NCBI RefSeq assembly: GCF_907165205.1 | Contig: NC_058189.1 | Span: 20,024,001 to 20,088,000 of the forward strand | DNA: 64,000 bases | Direction of reading: 5' to 3' | DNA from: Coccinella septempunctata | Lineage: Eukaryota > Arthropoda > Insecta > Coleoptera > Coccinellidae | Shown here: positions 32,606 to 43,621 of the stretch, piece by piece | How the letters are laid out: every line of letters starts with the position of its first letter | Numbering within the stretch: the first letter of the stretch is position 1 | The notes under the pieces: generated by a model | Databases searched by the model: none | Told to the model about the DNA's origin: nothing | Seen by the model: only the letters and a program-made list of their open reading frames with translations | Program-made: the position numbers and the translations under genes

Positions 32606-35317
32606 TGGACCTTACGGATATTAGGAAGAAATCCCTCAAGATAATCTCGTGGAACATAAACGGGATCAACACTCGGAAAGCCGAGATAGAACAAATAATA
32701 TCAGAAAGACAACCTGATATTATAGACCTACAGGAAACAAGAATAAACGAACAGAAGACTGAATTTCATGAATTATGAAACATATAGATGTGACAGAATT
32801 ACAAACACCGGAGGAGGAGTAGCAATATTGGTGAGAACAGATCTGAAACACTACTTTAAAAGTAGATCCGACGAAACACAAGGAAAAACAGAAAAAGTGA
32901 CGATTGTTGCCGAATTAAATCGGCAAAGAGTCGAAATAACCTCGGCGTATAAGCCACCACAAAACAATCTATTGGAAGAAGAGATAAACAACATGTTGGA
33001 AGGATCAAACCCGAAAATCTCCATCGGAGATTTCAACTGTAAATCCCCATTATGGAATAGCATAACAGAGAATAGGAATGGCAAAAAACTCAAGGATTTC
33101 GTCGAAAAACAAAATGCCATAGTTATTGGACCAGAGCTACCGACATATCTTGCTTTTGGAAGAGGAATACCAGATGTAATAGATATCGCGATATTGAAAA
33201 ATATAACTCAAGAATTCTCGATTGAAACTTTGGAAGATGGAACCTCAAACCACAATCCCGTGGAATTGACAATTGGAGAAGAACCAAGAGAAAAACTGCT
33301 GGAAATGAGAGAATATACCAATTGGACTAAATACAGCCATTTAATACAATCGGAAATAACAGAAATTCCAACAATAAACACTCCAGACGATCTGGAATGT
33401 GCGGTTGATAAACTGGAAGAGATTATATTGAAAGCTTACGAAAAAAGCACGAGAAGAGTGAAGAGACCAGCTCCAAGTCATCCGCATGGCGATACGCCTA
33501 AAGAAGTAAAAGATCTTATACAAGAAAATCGAAGACTCAGAAGAATATATAGGATGAACAAAAATGATCTAAATAGAAGGAACCTCAACCGACATAGCCA
33601 AGTTCTGAAAAATGCCCTGAAAGATCTAAGAACAAGCAGATGGAACAAAAGGGTTCAAGAACTGAATACAATCGATCATTCTGCATGGAGAATGCAAAAA
33701 AGCCTACGAGGAGAAAAGACTAAAATTCCACCCCTACACGGAGAAGGGGGAATGGCTTATACCAATACTGATAAGGCAGATGCATTGGCGGACTCGATCG
33801 AACGAGAATCGAGAATAAATTACAGGATAGACGACGATAATGAGGATTTGGAAGAACTGGTTGAAGAAAATGATGAAGAAATGGCTGAATTACCAGCGAC
33901 TGCTGAAATAGACAAGCCAACATCGCCAAATGAAATCAGGGAAATAATTAGAAGTTTGAAGAAGAGGAAAGCTCCCGGAAGCGATAAAATAACGAATGTT
34001 ATGTTAAAGAAATTACCTAGAAAAGGTATAGCCGCTCTAACTAATATCGCGAATGGAATTATGAGGACAGAACACTACCCAGAAAAATGGAAAACAGCAG
34101 AAGTCATAGTATTCAATAAACCATTCAAAGAGAAGAAGTTTCCACAAAACTACAGACCGATAAGTCTACTGTCGGCTTTAGGAAAAGTAGTAGAAAGAAT
34201 TATCGCCACGAGGCTAAATGAGGAAACCGAAAATCTGAAACTAATTCCACCAGAACAGTTCAGATTCAGAAGAGAGCATTCAACAGAACAACAATTATTA
34301 AGGCTCACAGAGTACATAACAGAGGGATTCCAAAATAAACAAGCTACAGGTCTTGTTTTACTAGACGTCGCCAGAGCATTCGACAGAGTATGGCATGAAG
34401 GATTAATATATAAGATGAGATGTGCTGGATATTCGATCAAAATATGCAAGTTGATACGGAATTATCTCAAAAATAGAAGATTTCACGTGAAAGTGGGAGG
34501 AGAATGCTCCTCAACAAGAGATATAGAGGCTGGAGTACCCCAAGGATCAGTACTTGGGCCACTTCTGTACAACATATACATCCACGATATTCCGAAAAAT
34601 CCAAGAACCATGCTAACGTTATATGCTGACGACACAGGCATAGCAACTCGACACCGAAATCCTGAAATAATAGAACGAGTTCTACAAGAGTCGATTGACG
34701 AAACAAATGACTGGTGCATAAAGTGGAAAATCAAGCTCAATGGACAAAAGAGCCAAGCAATATTACTACAGAAGAGAAGACTGCGACCCACAACGAAACT
34801 GGATGTTGACGGCGAAGAAATCGACTGGAAAAATGAAGCCAAATATTTAGGAATAACACTTGACAAAGGACTTACTTGGAAAAGTCATATCAAACAAGCA
34901 ATCGACAAAACGAAAGCAGCGATGAATAGACTCTATCCTCTGATAGGAAGAAGAAGCCACATGTCGAAAGAGACAAAATTGAAGATAGCCGTTGCTAGGC
35001 CTCAACTGACTTATGGATCAGTTGCCTGGGGTTTCGCGGCAAAGAGTTATATCAAAAGAATTCAGGCCACTGAAAACAAGCTGCTACGATGTGCAATAGA
35101 TGCACCTTGGTTTGTCAGGAATAGACAGATTTATAAGGACCTGAAATGGGAAACCATAAGGGAATTCATGAACAGAAAAGCAGAGAAATTATTCGAAACA
35201 GCGAAAAACCATCCGAATCAAGAACTCAGGAGACTAGTGGACTACGACCCAGAGGAAGACAAAAGGAGAATGCGAATTTACCGAAGGAGACCAAGAGATC
35301 AATTAAAAAGAGATTAA
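32605..35317 (+). pseudogene. ORF2 endonuclease-RT, one early frameshift
   Basis: The ATG at 32605 gives MDLTDIRKKSLKIISWNINGI, but a 2-base loss near 32750 ends this frame; the rest (32768-35317) is open for 849 codons. Endonuclease blocks: TGGGVAILVRTDL, GDFNCKSPLWNS, DGTSNHNPVELTIG. RT blocks: KAPGSDKITNVMLKKLP, NYRPISLLSALGKVVERII, motif A LLDVARAFDRVWHEG, motif B EAGVPQGSVLGPLLYN, catalytic YADDTG, thumb QAILLQKRRL, then RPQLTYGSVAWGFAAK. A Gly-to-Arg change in the usual EQFGFRR (EQFRFRR) and a small gap before AVARPQLTYG are also seen. Confidence 0.92.
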
Positions 35318-35451
35318 AATAACAACTTATTGAAAAATTCAATAAAGTGTTAATCCAATAGAGGATAAACACATAAATCCCAGCACGATAGTGTGCGAGA
35401 AGAAAACCGACCAAGAGATGAACGGTTCATAAGCAAATGCCCGGAACCAAA

Positions 35452-35454
<3 letters not shown>

Positions 35455-35483
<29 letters not shown>

Positions 35484-35616
35484 GTTTATTGCAATAATAT
35501 AAGATCCATACAACTATCCATTATTCATCAAAAAGAACGAGAAAAAAAGAAAATTATACATTGCAAACGGTCTCACGTCAGTATAACTGTTATTACTGTG
35601 ACACCGAAAAATCCCA

Positions 35617-35653
<37 letters not shown>
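35455..35653 (-). mobile_element. Short minus-strand retroelement tail inserted in the 3' UTR
   Basis: Interrupts the 3' UTR between CCGGAACCAAAATT and AATTCAAGAAGCAG, which are contiguous in element A; AATT is duplicated. Read on the minus strand it runs from poly-T through about 100 bp of unique sequence to GCAATAAACTTATTATTATT, a poly-A signal followed by an (ATT)n tail like that of the element at 50061. It is therefore a severely 5'-truncated non-LTR insert. The 33-A run (plus strand) at its 5' side is unexplained. Confidence 0.6.
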
Positions 35654-35785
35654 AATTCAAGAAGCAGTAGGGTTTTTAGTGGGTCTCGAGCTCAGGAGAG
35701 TGAGAAACCCCACACTGTTCCCCCTCAGGAGATGAGGGTGGTTCGTCTGTCTTGCAGATTTTCCCCCTGCTACACCAAAAACTGG

Positions 35786-36343
35786 TAATCCATTTCCGAA
35801 TGCTAGGTACGTTGGTTCTTCAGGTCCAATAACGATAGCTTCATGTTTTTCAGCGAGATCTTTCAGTTTTCTGCCATTTCTGTTTTCCATCCTGCTGTTC
35901 CATTCTGGAGATTTGCAATTAAAATCTCCGATGCAGATTTTCGGGTTTGTTCCATCTAGTAAGTTGTTGATTTCTTCTTCCAATAGGTTATTTGGGGGTC
36001 TTTTATATGCCGATGTGACTTCGACTCTTTGTCGATTTATTTCAGCTACAATCGTCACTGTTTCTATTTGTGACTCGTCAGATCTTCCTTTAAAATAGTG
36101 TTTCAGATCTCGTCTAACCAGTAAGGCAACACCTCCCCCAGTGTTTGCGATTCTGTCACATCTATATATCTCATAATTCATGATATTCAATCGCGTATTT
36201 GGTTGTATTCTTGTTTCCTGTAAGGCTATAATATCAGGTTTTCTCTCTGATATTATTTCTTCTATCTCGGGTTTTCGAGTTCTGACCCCGTTTATGTTCC
36301 AGGAGACTATTTTAAGGGATTTTTTCCTAGTTGTATGTTCCAT
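35786..36343 (-). pseudogene. ORF2 5' portion (endonuclease) of the minus element
   Basis: Begins MEHTTRKKSLKIVSWNINGV at 36343, with the ATG overlapping the ORF1 stop, and continues DIIALQETRI, NTGGGVALLVRRDL, GDFNCKSPEWNSR and AIVIGPEEPTYLAFGNGLP. It stops at the CTGG target site and resumes at 30769. The apparent extension to 35657 reads into the inserted element's 3' UTR. Confidence 0.92.
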
Positions 36344-36616
36344 TATTTCAGTTTACTGAACATTCCTTGGAGTTTTTTCTCCATCTCTCTTTCAATTTTC
36401 AACATGATTTTGTTGAAAATTTTTTCAGTAAAAGTGTCTAAATCGTCGGCGGATTCAGAGACTTTTCTGTTTTCTTTTGTTTTGTTGATCGTAGGTTTAG
36501 CTTGGGGCATTTTCGGTGTCTCCTTCTTCTGTACTGGTTTGGGTACTTCTTTTTTCTTGTCGTCTACTTTGGAGGGGGTGGGCTTCTTTTTCTCCTGGAC
36601 TTTTAGAGGAATCCTC
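36343..36616 (-). pseudogene. ORF1 3' end of the minus element
   Basis: Lys/Pro-rich tail (KKKEVPKPVQKKETPK) followed by the family's C-terminal helix (SADDLDTFTEKIFNKIMLKI). The 5' end is lost by truncation at 36616, where the host element's 14-bp duplication begins. Residues upstream of about 36616 in that frame are host-element sequence and are not part of it. Confidence 0.88.
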
Positions 36617-36630
36617 ACGATCTCAGCTGG
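36617..36630. repeat. Target duplication, right copy
   Basis: ACGATCTCAGCTGG, identical to 28321-28334. Confidence 0.93.
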
Positions 36631-37197
36631 CGTAGCCACATCGAGAACATCTCTTCCAAGGACAAACAAATGACATATGTGTTCTACAAATCATTTAAGG
36701 GTTGCAACGATAGAACATTCGGTACCATCTTGAAGATCTACATCCGCCCCATCCTCGAGTACGGGGGTCCTGTTTGGTGGGGGAGGTGAGGTGGGGCAGA
36801 CTTACTCGAGACCACGCAAAGATGGGCCACTCGTGTTGGCTATAGACCTCTACGACCCACATACACGCAGCGACTAAGATCCATGGCATTGTATAAAGAC
36901 CAGTGGTCTTTATACAATGTCCACGGGGCTGTCATCTTTCGAGGGGACCTGAGATACCGAGCCATACGAGTATATCTGGGCGACAAAGTCAGAAACATGT
37001 TCACTCTGAACAGAAACAACCATATACAATACAAGCTGAAATGCGAGAACTTCAGAACACCTCCGCGTCAGAATTTCCTTCCCAACAGAGTCTTCAGTGC
37101 CTTGAATAGTCTTCCAAACTCCGTTGTGCAGGCCCCTTCAGTGAACGCATTTAAGAACAGATTTGACGGTTGGAGGACAGCTCAGCAAGTTCAATAA
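36631..37197 (+). pseudogene. RT C-terminal part of the hosting relic
   Basis: Continues the RT broken at 28334 (RSHIENISSKDKQMTYVFYK, RTFGTILKIYIRPILEYGG), then after a frame change the C-terminal NFLPNRVFSALNSLPNSVV and AFKNRFDGW blocks typical of Jockey/CR1-group ORF2 ends. One in-frame stop at about 36789. The stop at 37195-37197 ends the protein. Confidence 0.85.
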
Positions 37198-37200
37198 TCT

Positions 37201-37524
37201 AGGGTTTGGAAATTTTTTTATCTTTGTTGTAGACCACGATGAATTTTTTTTTGTTTTCTTCTGTTTCTTGAATACTTCCATAGCTAATGTATGCGTACCA
37301 ACTGTAGTAGTTTCCTTTTTGAGTTGATAGGTTTTAAACCTATTCACTATCAAAAATCCAACTGTTTTATTTATCGCAGATAATTTTTTATATTTGATAT
37401 TGAACTTCAAAAACAGTGTTACCCCTCAATGACCATGCACCGTGAACATGCACATTTACGTTGGATAGCAGGCTTGGTGAATCCATATAGTCGTTCAACA
37501 GCTTAAACAAAACATATTATCACT
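37201..37524. other. T-rich stretch, nothing recognised
   Basis: Probably includes the short 3' UTR of the relic. No gene or repeat identified. Confidence 0.4.
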
Positions 37525-37614
37525 ATGTCTGTATGTTTCGCGTCCCCAATATTATGATGAAAGTATTGTAGCGGGTTGCTAGGACAGGTGTAGCAGGTAA
37601 GTATATACTAGGAG

Positions 37615-37660
37615 TTCACCTAACGTTTCGCCAACTTTATTTTGGCTTCATCAGAGGCTG
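37615..37660 (-). ncRNA. Hammerhead ribozyme motif, left pLTR
   Basis: On the minus strand CTGATGA (37648-37654), a 5-bp stem II (GCCAA/TTGGC around AATAAAG) and GAAAC (from 37629) are all perfect. Short type I hammerheads are a known hallmark of Penelope-like element pLTRs. The cleavage triplet in ACGTTAGG was not assigned with certainty. Confidence 0.72.
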
Positions 37661-37846
37661 AAAATACGGAAATTACAAATTTGGAAATTTAACATGTACA
37701 ACATTAAAATTTAAGCCATTAAACCATACAATACTAAAATACACGACAACACAATTACACAATTATATCAAAATAACATCTTCACAGACACAACGGTATT
37801 ACAAGGTTTTATTGGGAAACACTTACAGTCTCTTATTTTTCACCTT

Positions 37847-38032
37847 CAAGGGCGGATTTAGGGGGGGGGGGGGGCACGGGGGCACGTGCCCCCCAGACGG
37901 ACGGATCTTTCTATACATACTTGAACTCTTTAAAATAAAAGTGAAGTTCATTTCTCACATTTACTGTTGACTTTTTTGCTAGTCTACCCGTTGTGCCCCC
38001 CCCCCCAGAAAAAAATCCTGGATCCGCCCTTG
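37847..38032. mobile_element. hAT-like MITE (186 bp) in the left pLTR
   Basis: TIRs CAAGGGCGGATTTAGG and, inverted, CAAGGGCGGATCCAGG; 8-bp target duplication TTCACCTT/TTCGCCTT (37839-37846, 38033-38040), one mismatch. Absent from the right pLTR, which shows the empty site. Internal G and C runs (14 G, 13 C) and a GGGCACGTGCCC palindrome make it strongly foldback. Confidence 0.85.
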
Positions 38033-38337
38033 TTCGCCTTCGTCAAAATTCTTAACCTCGGAATCATGAATCGAGTACACGGAGTAAGTTCAATAAATTT
38101 AAATTGTTTGAATCAAGAGTAAGGATTTATTTTTCACCACGATGCAGTCAGACTACGTTCTACCTAATGAAATGTCATTATTAGGTCGTTGTTAAAACAG
38201 TTGTCTGTTGTCATACGATCAGTACACCGTCGCTTCCACTTCCGTCCGCTGGATACCGCCCACGTATGTTCTATCAACCCCGCACAATCTTTTTATATTT
38301 AACCCTTTTTCTTCTTTATATTTTAGTATATGAAATG

Positions 38338-39048
38338 TCAACTCAGTAGGACTTTATACATTGTGTTCAACTTCGCTGTGTCTGTTTTGAAGTTGCAGCT
38401 GTTTTTGTCTTTGTGAATCTCCAATATTTCCAAGATTTCTCTCTTTTCTAGGACATGTTCCGTTGCCATTACCTTCACGTTCTCGAAATCAAATTCGTGT
38501 TGGAAGTCCTTGGCGTGCTTTGCGAGTGCTATGGTTTCTTTATTGTTTTTAATGTCATTAGCGTGTTGTTTCGCTCGCATGTTGCAGTATTGGCTTGTGT
38601 TACCTGTGTATGTTATAAGGCATTGCTTACAGGATATTTTGTAAACTACATCTGATTTGTGCATGTTGTCTGTTTTAGATTTTAGCTTTGTGTATATTTG
38701 ATTGTAGTTATTCTTCTGGTTATATAAGCCTAGTTTTATTTTATGTCCTTTCAAAGCTGTTTGTATTTTCTTGTCAACTGTGCCCACTGCAGGAAATTTA
38801 TAATATTTGATATCATCATCTTTGTACTTTATCTGATTGCTGGAGTAGAAGATCTTGTTAATCAGCTGTTCTGGGTAATTATTCATTTTTAGTAATTTCT
38901 TGATTTTATTAAAATTATTTTGGTGGAATTTTTTGTCACTGAGTTTAAGGATTCTGTATTTTGCGCTGGTAATGATAGAGACCCTGTGCGACATCGGGCA
39001 AGTGGAATGGAAATTCAGAACTCTGGCGGAACTGGTAGGTTTCATATC
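38338..39048 (-). pseudogene. Penelope-like element GIY-YIG endonuclease part
   Basis: Minus-strand frame after the transposon insertion: LNFHSTCPMSHRVSII, a long Lys/Asn-rich linker, then VVYKISCKQCLITYTGNTSQ with RAKQHANDI and ALAKHAKDFQHEFDF, EKREILEILEIHK. This is the GIY-YIG nuclease core (Y..G, the conserved Arg and Glu) with the Cys-X2-Cys typical of the Penelope type. It nicks DNA to prime reverse transcription. The frame ends at 38338. Confidence 0.88.
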
Positions 39049-41910
39049 CAGGGTCTTTCACGAGGAACCTCACCTATATTTATACGGGAAACTACTGAAC
39101 GTATTTTCATGAAATTCAGCACTTATAAGTATTTCACGATGCTGATGAAATCTAAAATATTTTCAAGGCATGAGCACCTCCGGTTTTTCCGGAAATGACG
39201 TCAACTTCCGTTTTTCAAATTAGAACACCATTTTTTTATTGCAGAAATAGATTCCTTAGAAAATTTCAAGTTATTTTGATGTAACATTTTTCAGTTTTGG
39301 TTGGAAAATTCTCTCTGAGCGGGAAAATTCGAAAAAAAAAATCGAAAATAGAGCTCCGCTGAAACAAGAATAACTTCGAGGTTTTTGGATGGAAAATTTT
39401 CATTTTTGGGATTTTTCAAGATGTAAGATTGATGTATCCACTTTAAAATCGAAATCGCGATTCATGATACAGGGGGTGAAAAAATCGCTTTCAAAGTTAG
39501 GGATGACAAAATCGTGAAAAATCAATTTTTTCAAATTAGAACCCCATTTTTTTATGGCAGATATTGAATCTACGTTAAAAAATAATGTGAGTGTATGCAT
39601 CACACCCTTGCCCTAAAATGGATATTTTCTGAGTTATTCACAAAAAACTGTTTTTCGTCTTGAATTTTCAGCTATTTCTTTTCCCTTCACGTCAAAAAGA
39701 TGAAATTTTCAGGAACTGTTATTTGAACCATGCTGTAGATTTTTCACCCCTTCTTGAAACCGACTTCAAGTTACTATTAGGAGAACCATGGCAAACTCTC
39801 GCAGTTATAACTAGAGAAGATGCTCAAAGTTTTGACCGTTAATTTCTAGACATTTATTTATACGTCTCAGGAATGCTTCGTGCGTTGCTCTTCTTATTTC
39901 ATCGGGAGGAAGAGATCTGCAAAAGTGTTTAAAAACCAAATTGAGTTTCAAAACTATGAATCTAAAAATCTAAACAAACCTGAACGCATTTCTGACTCGT
40001 TCTATGCAGTCCTCTTTATCAGTCAGGGGAGTTGAGTAGACGATATTTTTTATCCTACCCCAAACATAATAGTCTAAAGGAGTTAAATCGGGAGAACGTG
40101 GTGGCCAAAGATGTGGACCATTGTTCGCCAACCATCGATCTTCAAATAGCCTGTAGAGGATATTTGACACATTGAGTGAATTGTGTTGAGGCGCGCCATC
40201 TTGTTGATACCATAAGTCATTATGGTTCTGTACTAGCGGCTCAATTATTTGAGTCAATATGTCAGAATATCTATCTCCTAAGGGAGAACATTCTTTAAAT
40301 AATGCAAACATGTGTAGTGTTCTATCTTACCAGTTAAAGTCCCATCATAAATGTGAACATCGAGAATTGTATAATATTATTTTTGATGGCGCAAAAAACA
40401 TTGAAACTCCAGGTCTCTTGAAAGTTCCATTGTCTGAAGTGGTGGTTGTTCTCTTCATCCCAATAATGACTGTTATGCCTATTGAAAGAACCATTCTTTG
40501 TGAATTTAGATTCATCTGTCCAAATTATACAGTCCAAAAAGTTTTCATTCTCTTGAAATCGAATCATCATAGCTTCGCAAAACTCTGTTCTCCTGACGAA
40601 ATCAGTTTCCTTCAAATGCTGTACCCTATTGAATTTATATGGGTGTATTTTATGTTTTTTTAATAATCTCCAAACACTCGATTGAGATAATCCCAGATCA
40701 ATCTCGGCATCTTTGAGAGAATTTTGAGGATTCACACGAAAATATGCAAGAACTGTAATTTCGTTGTTCTCATCTTCTACTACACTTTTTTCTCTGTGTA
40801 TAGTTTTCTTAACGAAAGATCCGACATTTCTCAAGTTTGTCATGGTTCTGTTAATGGTATCTCTCGTTGGTCTGGGTCGGTCAGGAAACCTCTCAGTGAA
40901 CAGTCGAATCGTTCTATCTACAACTTTTTTACATTCTTCATGAAGTAGAATGAGATTTAAATAATCTTCATTGGTAAAATTAGGCATAGTGATCGATTTT
41001 ATAACTCAATACGAATTATCACCAAATTAATAGTAAACACAAAATGCTACTGAATAAAGAGGAATTTGGCAGATGTAATTAATGATATCTATCATTAAAA
41101 AAAAAGAATGTAAAACATGGTTAGTTTTTGCATACGGTTCATAAGGAATTATTTATTTATCACTGGAGAGAAAACCGATGGCCGATTAGTTGAAATAAAG
41201 AGGTTTCCGATACAAATTCGAATCAAAATTCGCCTGTAACTTTTTTCTCTTGCATATTAGGGTAGTAAAATCTAAAACATGGTTTAAGTACCAGTTTCTG
41301 AAAATTTCATCTTTTTGGCGTGAAGGGAAAAGAAATAGCTGAAAATTCAAGACGAAAAACAGTTTTTTGTGAATAACTCAGAAAATATCCACTTTAGGGC
41401 AAGGGTGTAATGCATACACTCACATTATTTTTTAACGTAGATTCAATATCTGCCATAAAAAAATGGGGTTCTAATTTGAATTTCATTCCCTGTATCATGA
41501 ATCGCGATTTCGATTTTTAAAGTGGATACATCAATCTTACATCTTGAAAAATCCCAAAAATGAAAATTTTCCATCCAAAAACCTCGAAGTTATTCTTGTT
41601 TCAGCGGATCTCTATTTTCGATTTTTTTTTTTCGAATTTTTCCGCTCAGAGAGAATTTTCCAACCAAAACTGATAAATGTTACATCAAAATAACTTGAAA
41701 TTTTCTAAGGAATCTATTTCTGCAATAAAAAAATGGTGTTCTAATTTGAAAAACGAAAGTTGGCGTCATTTCCGGAAAAACCGGAGGTGCTCATGCCTTG
41801 AAAATATTTTAGATTTCATCAGCATCGTGAAATACTTATAAGTGCTGAATTTCATGAAAATAAGTAGTTTCCCGTATAAATATGGGTGAGGTTCCTCGTG
41901 AAAGACCCTG
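39049..41910 (-). mobile_element. DD41D mariner-type transposon, copy 1, long TIRs
   Basis: 2862 bp, ends CAGGGTCTTTCACG in inverted orientation. The inverted repeats extend about 690 bp inward (39049-39740 against 41910-41250), unusually long for the superfamily. TA flanks the right end; the left end has TATC before the terminus, so the duplication is imperfect there. It is inserted in the Penelope RT gene after a VVTGLY block. It is the same element as at 61651, in opposite orientation. Confidence 0.9.
39811..40987 (-). pseudogene. DD41D transposase, copy 1
   Basis: Starts MPNFTNEDYLNLIL at 40987. Helix-turn-helix region RPTRDTINRTMTNLRNVG, second HTH (LKDAEIDLGLSQSSVWRLLK), catalytic IIWTDESKF, WYQQDGAPQHNS and SPDLTPLDYYVWG, with 41 residues between the second and third Asp. 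A 5-base insertion near 40375 and a frame break near 40290 (shared with copy 2) disrupt it. The C-terminus is encoded by a second exon (39916-39811) after a GT-AG intron at 39979-39917, ending NFEHLL. Confidence 0.88.
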
Positions 41911-41912
41911 TA

Positions 41913-43500
41913 TAGGCCAGTAACGACTTTATTATCCTCTCTTATCAGCAACAGGTCTAGAAAAGGTAAACTGTTGTTTTCTTCCAGCTCCATTGTGGAT
42001 TGAATTTTGGCATGAATGGAGTTGAACAAGTCCACTGTCTTTTGGATGTCGTCTTTGTGAACTATAAGGACTATGTCATCTACATAGTATCTGACCCATT
42101 CAATTCTGATGTCCTTTTTGTTTTCCAAGGCTTTGTGCACTATGTAGTCCATTATGAAATTACCTAGGCTTGGACTACTTGGACTTCCCACACTGCATCC
42201 ATCCAGCTGCTGGAAGTGTTCACCCTCATATTGAAAGAAGCTATTCTCAAAAATATGTTTTATAAGTTGTCGGAACATACTTTTTGAGGAAATGTGTGTA
42301 TACGCTTCTATTGTACTCCATTTTATGTTAATTATTTCAATTATTAGATATTTGGAAATTGATGGAAAGAGGCTCACAACATCTAGAGACATCAATATAA
42401 AGTTATCAGGTATGTTGACTCGTGTTATTTGATCTCTGACATCATAGCTGTTCTTCAGATTATAGGGTAATGTGCTGCCTACTTGTACAAGGATGTATAT
42501 ATTTAGAGATGTTATATGTTGGAGATCCTATTGCTGACACGATCGGACGGAACCTTAAGGGACCTTTTTTGTGTGTCTTCGGCAGGGCGTAAATTTTAGC
42601 TGGAATGCTATTGTACCTTTTCAGTTTTTTGGACTTGTATTCACTTATGTGTCCTTGTATGTACAACTGAGATATTAAGTTATTAGTTAATCTTTGTGTT
42701 TTCAGAGTAGGATCGTTATTTAGTCTTCTATATGTTGCAGGGTCATTCAAGATGTCATGCATGTTGTTTTTGTACATTGTTGTTGTCAATATAACGCTGG
42801 TTTTATCCTTGTTCGAGTTGGTAATTATTATTTCTGGGTGTTGTTTCAAGAATTGTCTGGTTTTTTTCATTTCTCTATTGATTGGGATTATCTTATTTTT
42901 ATTGTTATCATTATAATGCTTCTGATTATTGATGGCCGTGATTAGTTTAGCTCGGATTTTGTTTTGTTCCGTGTACTCTATGTCTGACCTCAGCAGTATG
43001 TACTCAGTATCCTTGATTATAGTTGGAATCATCTGTTCAAACTCTGTTTTAGTCAGAGGATATGCAAATTTGGGACCGAAACTTATGATGTTCAATACAT
43101 CTTTTGGTATTTTAATGTCGGTCATGTTTTTGACACAGTTATTCAGTTCTTGTTTTGTAAATGGTTTTTGTATTTCTATTAGGTTCTTGAGTTTTTTTGA
43201 TTATTAATTTATATTCTTTTAAAGATCTTGTCTGCATGGGTGTCTATGGTCAGGTGCCAACTTTGCAATAGGTTGGAAGGCATGTGATAATTCATGTGAT
43301 AATTTGTTTATTTCCTTTTTAATTTGTGTGTGTTCCCATTGTGATATTTTTATTTCAATGTTCAATAATGATTTCCTGAAACTATTGTAAGTTTTATCTA
43401 TGATATGATGGAAATGTCTTGTAAACGAATTCAGGTTAAAAATACATTTAATGTTACTAACTATATGTTTCGGATAGACACCGTTCTGTCTGCACTTCAT
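41913..43500 (-). pseudogene. Penelope-like element N-terminal region and RT
   Basis: Three minus-strand frames: 43500-43219 (N-terminal helical region), 43125-42460 (MTDIKIPKDVLNIISFGPKF ... ALPKTHKKGPLRFRPIVS, the RT fingers) and 42395-41913 (SLDVVSLFPSI motif A, QLDGCSVGSPSSPSLGN motif B, catalytic RYYVDDIV at 42075-42086, LPFLDLLLI). Breaks lie near 43200 and 42430. It is interrupted at 41912 by the transposon. Confidence 0.9.
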
Positions 43501-43621
43501 AATAAATATTTTCTGATTAGTGATGTGTTCTTAAGGTTAGTATAAGGCTCTTCATCATTCCACAAACTTCCTCTCCATATAGTCTTCTCAGATCCCGATA
43601 TGTCGCCATATCCCAGAATTA

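Larger units (their letters stand above)
30770..35781 (+). mobile_element. Near-complete Jockey-like element (reference copy)
   Basis: 5' UTR (30770-31207), intact ORF1, ORF2 with one small frameshift, and the 3' UTR ending CCCCCTGCTACACCAAAAA at 35781. It is inserted into the minus element, where the 4-bp CTGG (30766-30769 and 35782-35785) restores an uninterrupted GLPDII reading when one copy is removed. The 5' end matches the copy ending at 2025. The 3' UTR carries a 199-bp insertion. This is the best copy for defining the family. Confidence 0.93.
28335..36616 (-). mobile_element. Jockey-like minus element, 5'-truncated, itself split
   Basis: Minus-strand relative of the 30770 family. It comprises 35786-36616 (ORF1 end, ORF2 start) and 28335-30769 (rest of ORF2, 3' UTR, poly-T on the plus strand at 28335-28355), about 3.3 kb in total. 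Perfect 14-bp target duplications flank it. The 3' UTR is diverged from those of elements A and B and ends in CCCCCTGCTATAAAAA. The plus element at 30770-35781 interrupts it after a GNGLP block of ORF2. Confidence 0.92.
26895..37200 (+). mobile_element. Jockey/CR1-type relic hosting the right-hand nest
   Basis: RT parts at 26895-28334 and 36631-37197 join in frame at the 14-bp duplicated target of the minus element inserted between them (28335-36616). The RT reads ...LGLIVSDDLSW on the left and continues RSHIENISSKDKQ on the right. The endonuclease fragment at 22575 may be its 5' end. Several frameshifts make it inactive. Confidence 0.85.
37525..38390 (-). repeat. Penelope-like element pLTR, left
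   Basis: Direct repeat of 43622-44291, starting ATGTCTGTATGTTTCGCGTC, and including the last codons of the ORF at its right side. Longer than the right copy because it carries a 186-bp MITE (37847-38032). Contains the best-preserved hammerhead motif. Confidence 0.85.

Noticed and set aside
35657..35781. C-terminal extension of the minus endonuclease (after GNGLP)
   Set aside because: It is antisense to the 3' UTR of the inserted plus element; the true continuation is at 30769.
35561..35788. Plus-strand ORF with a poly-Lys run
   Set aside because: It reads through the 33-A run and a retrotransposon 3' UTR.
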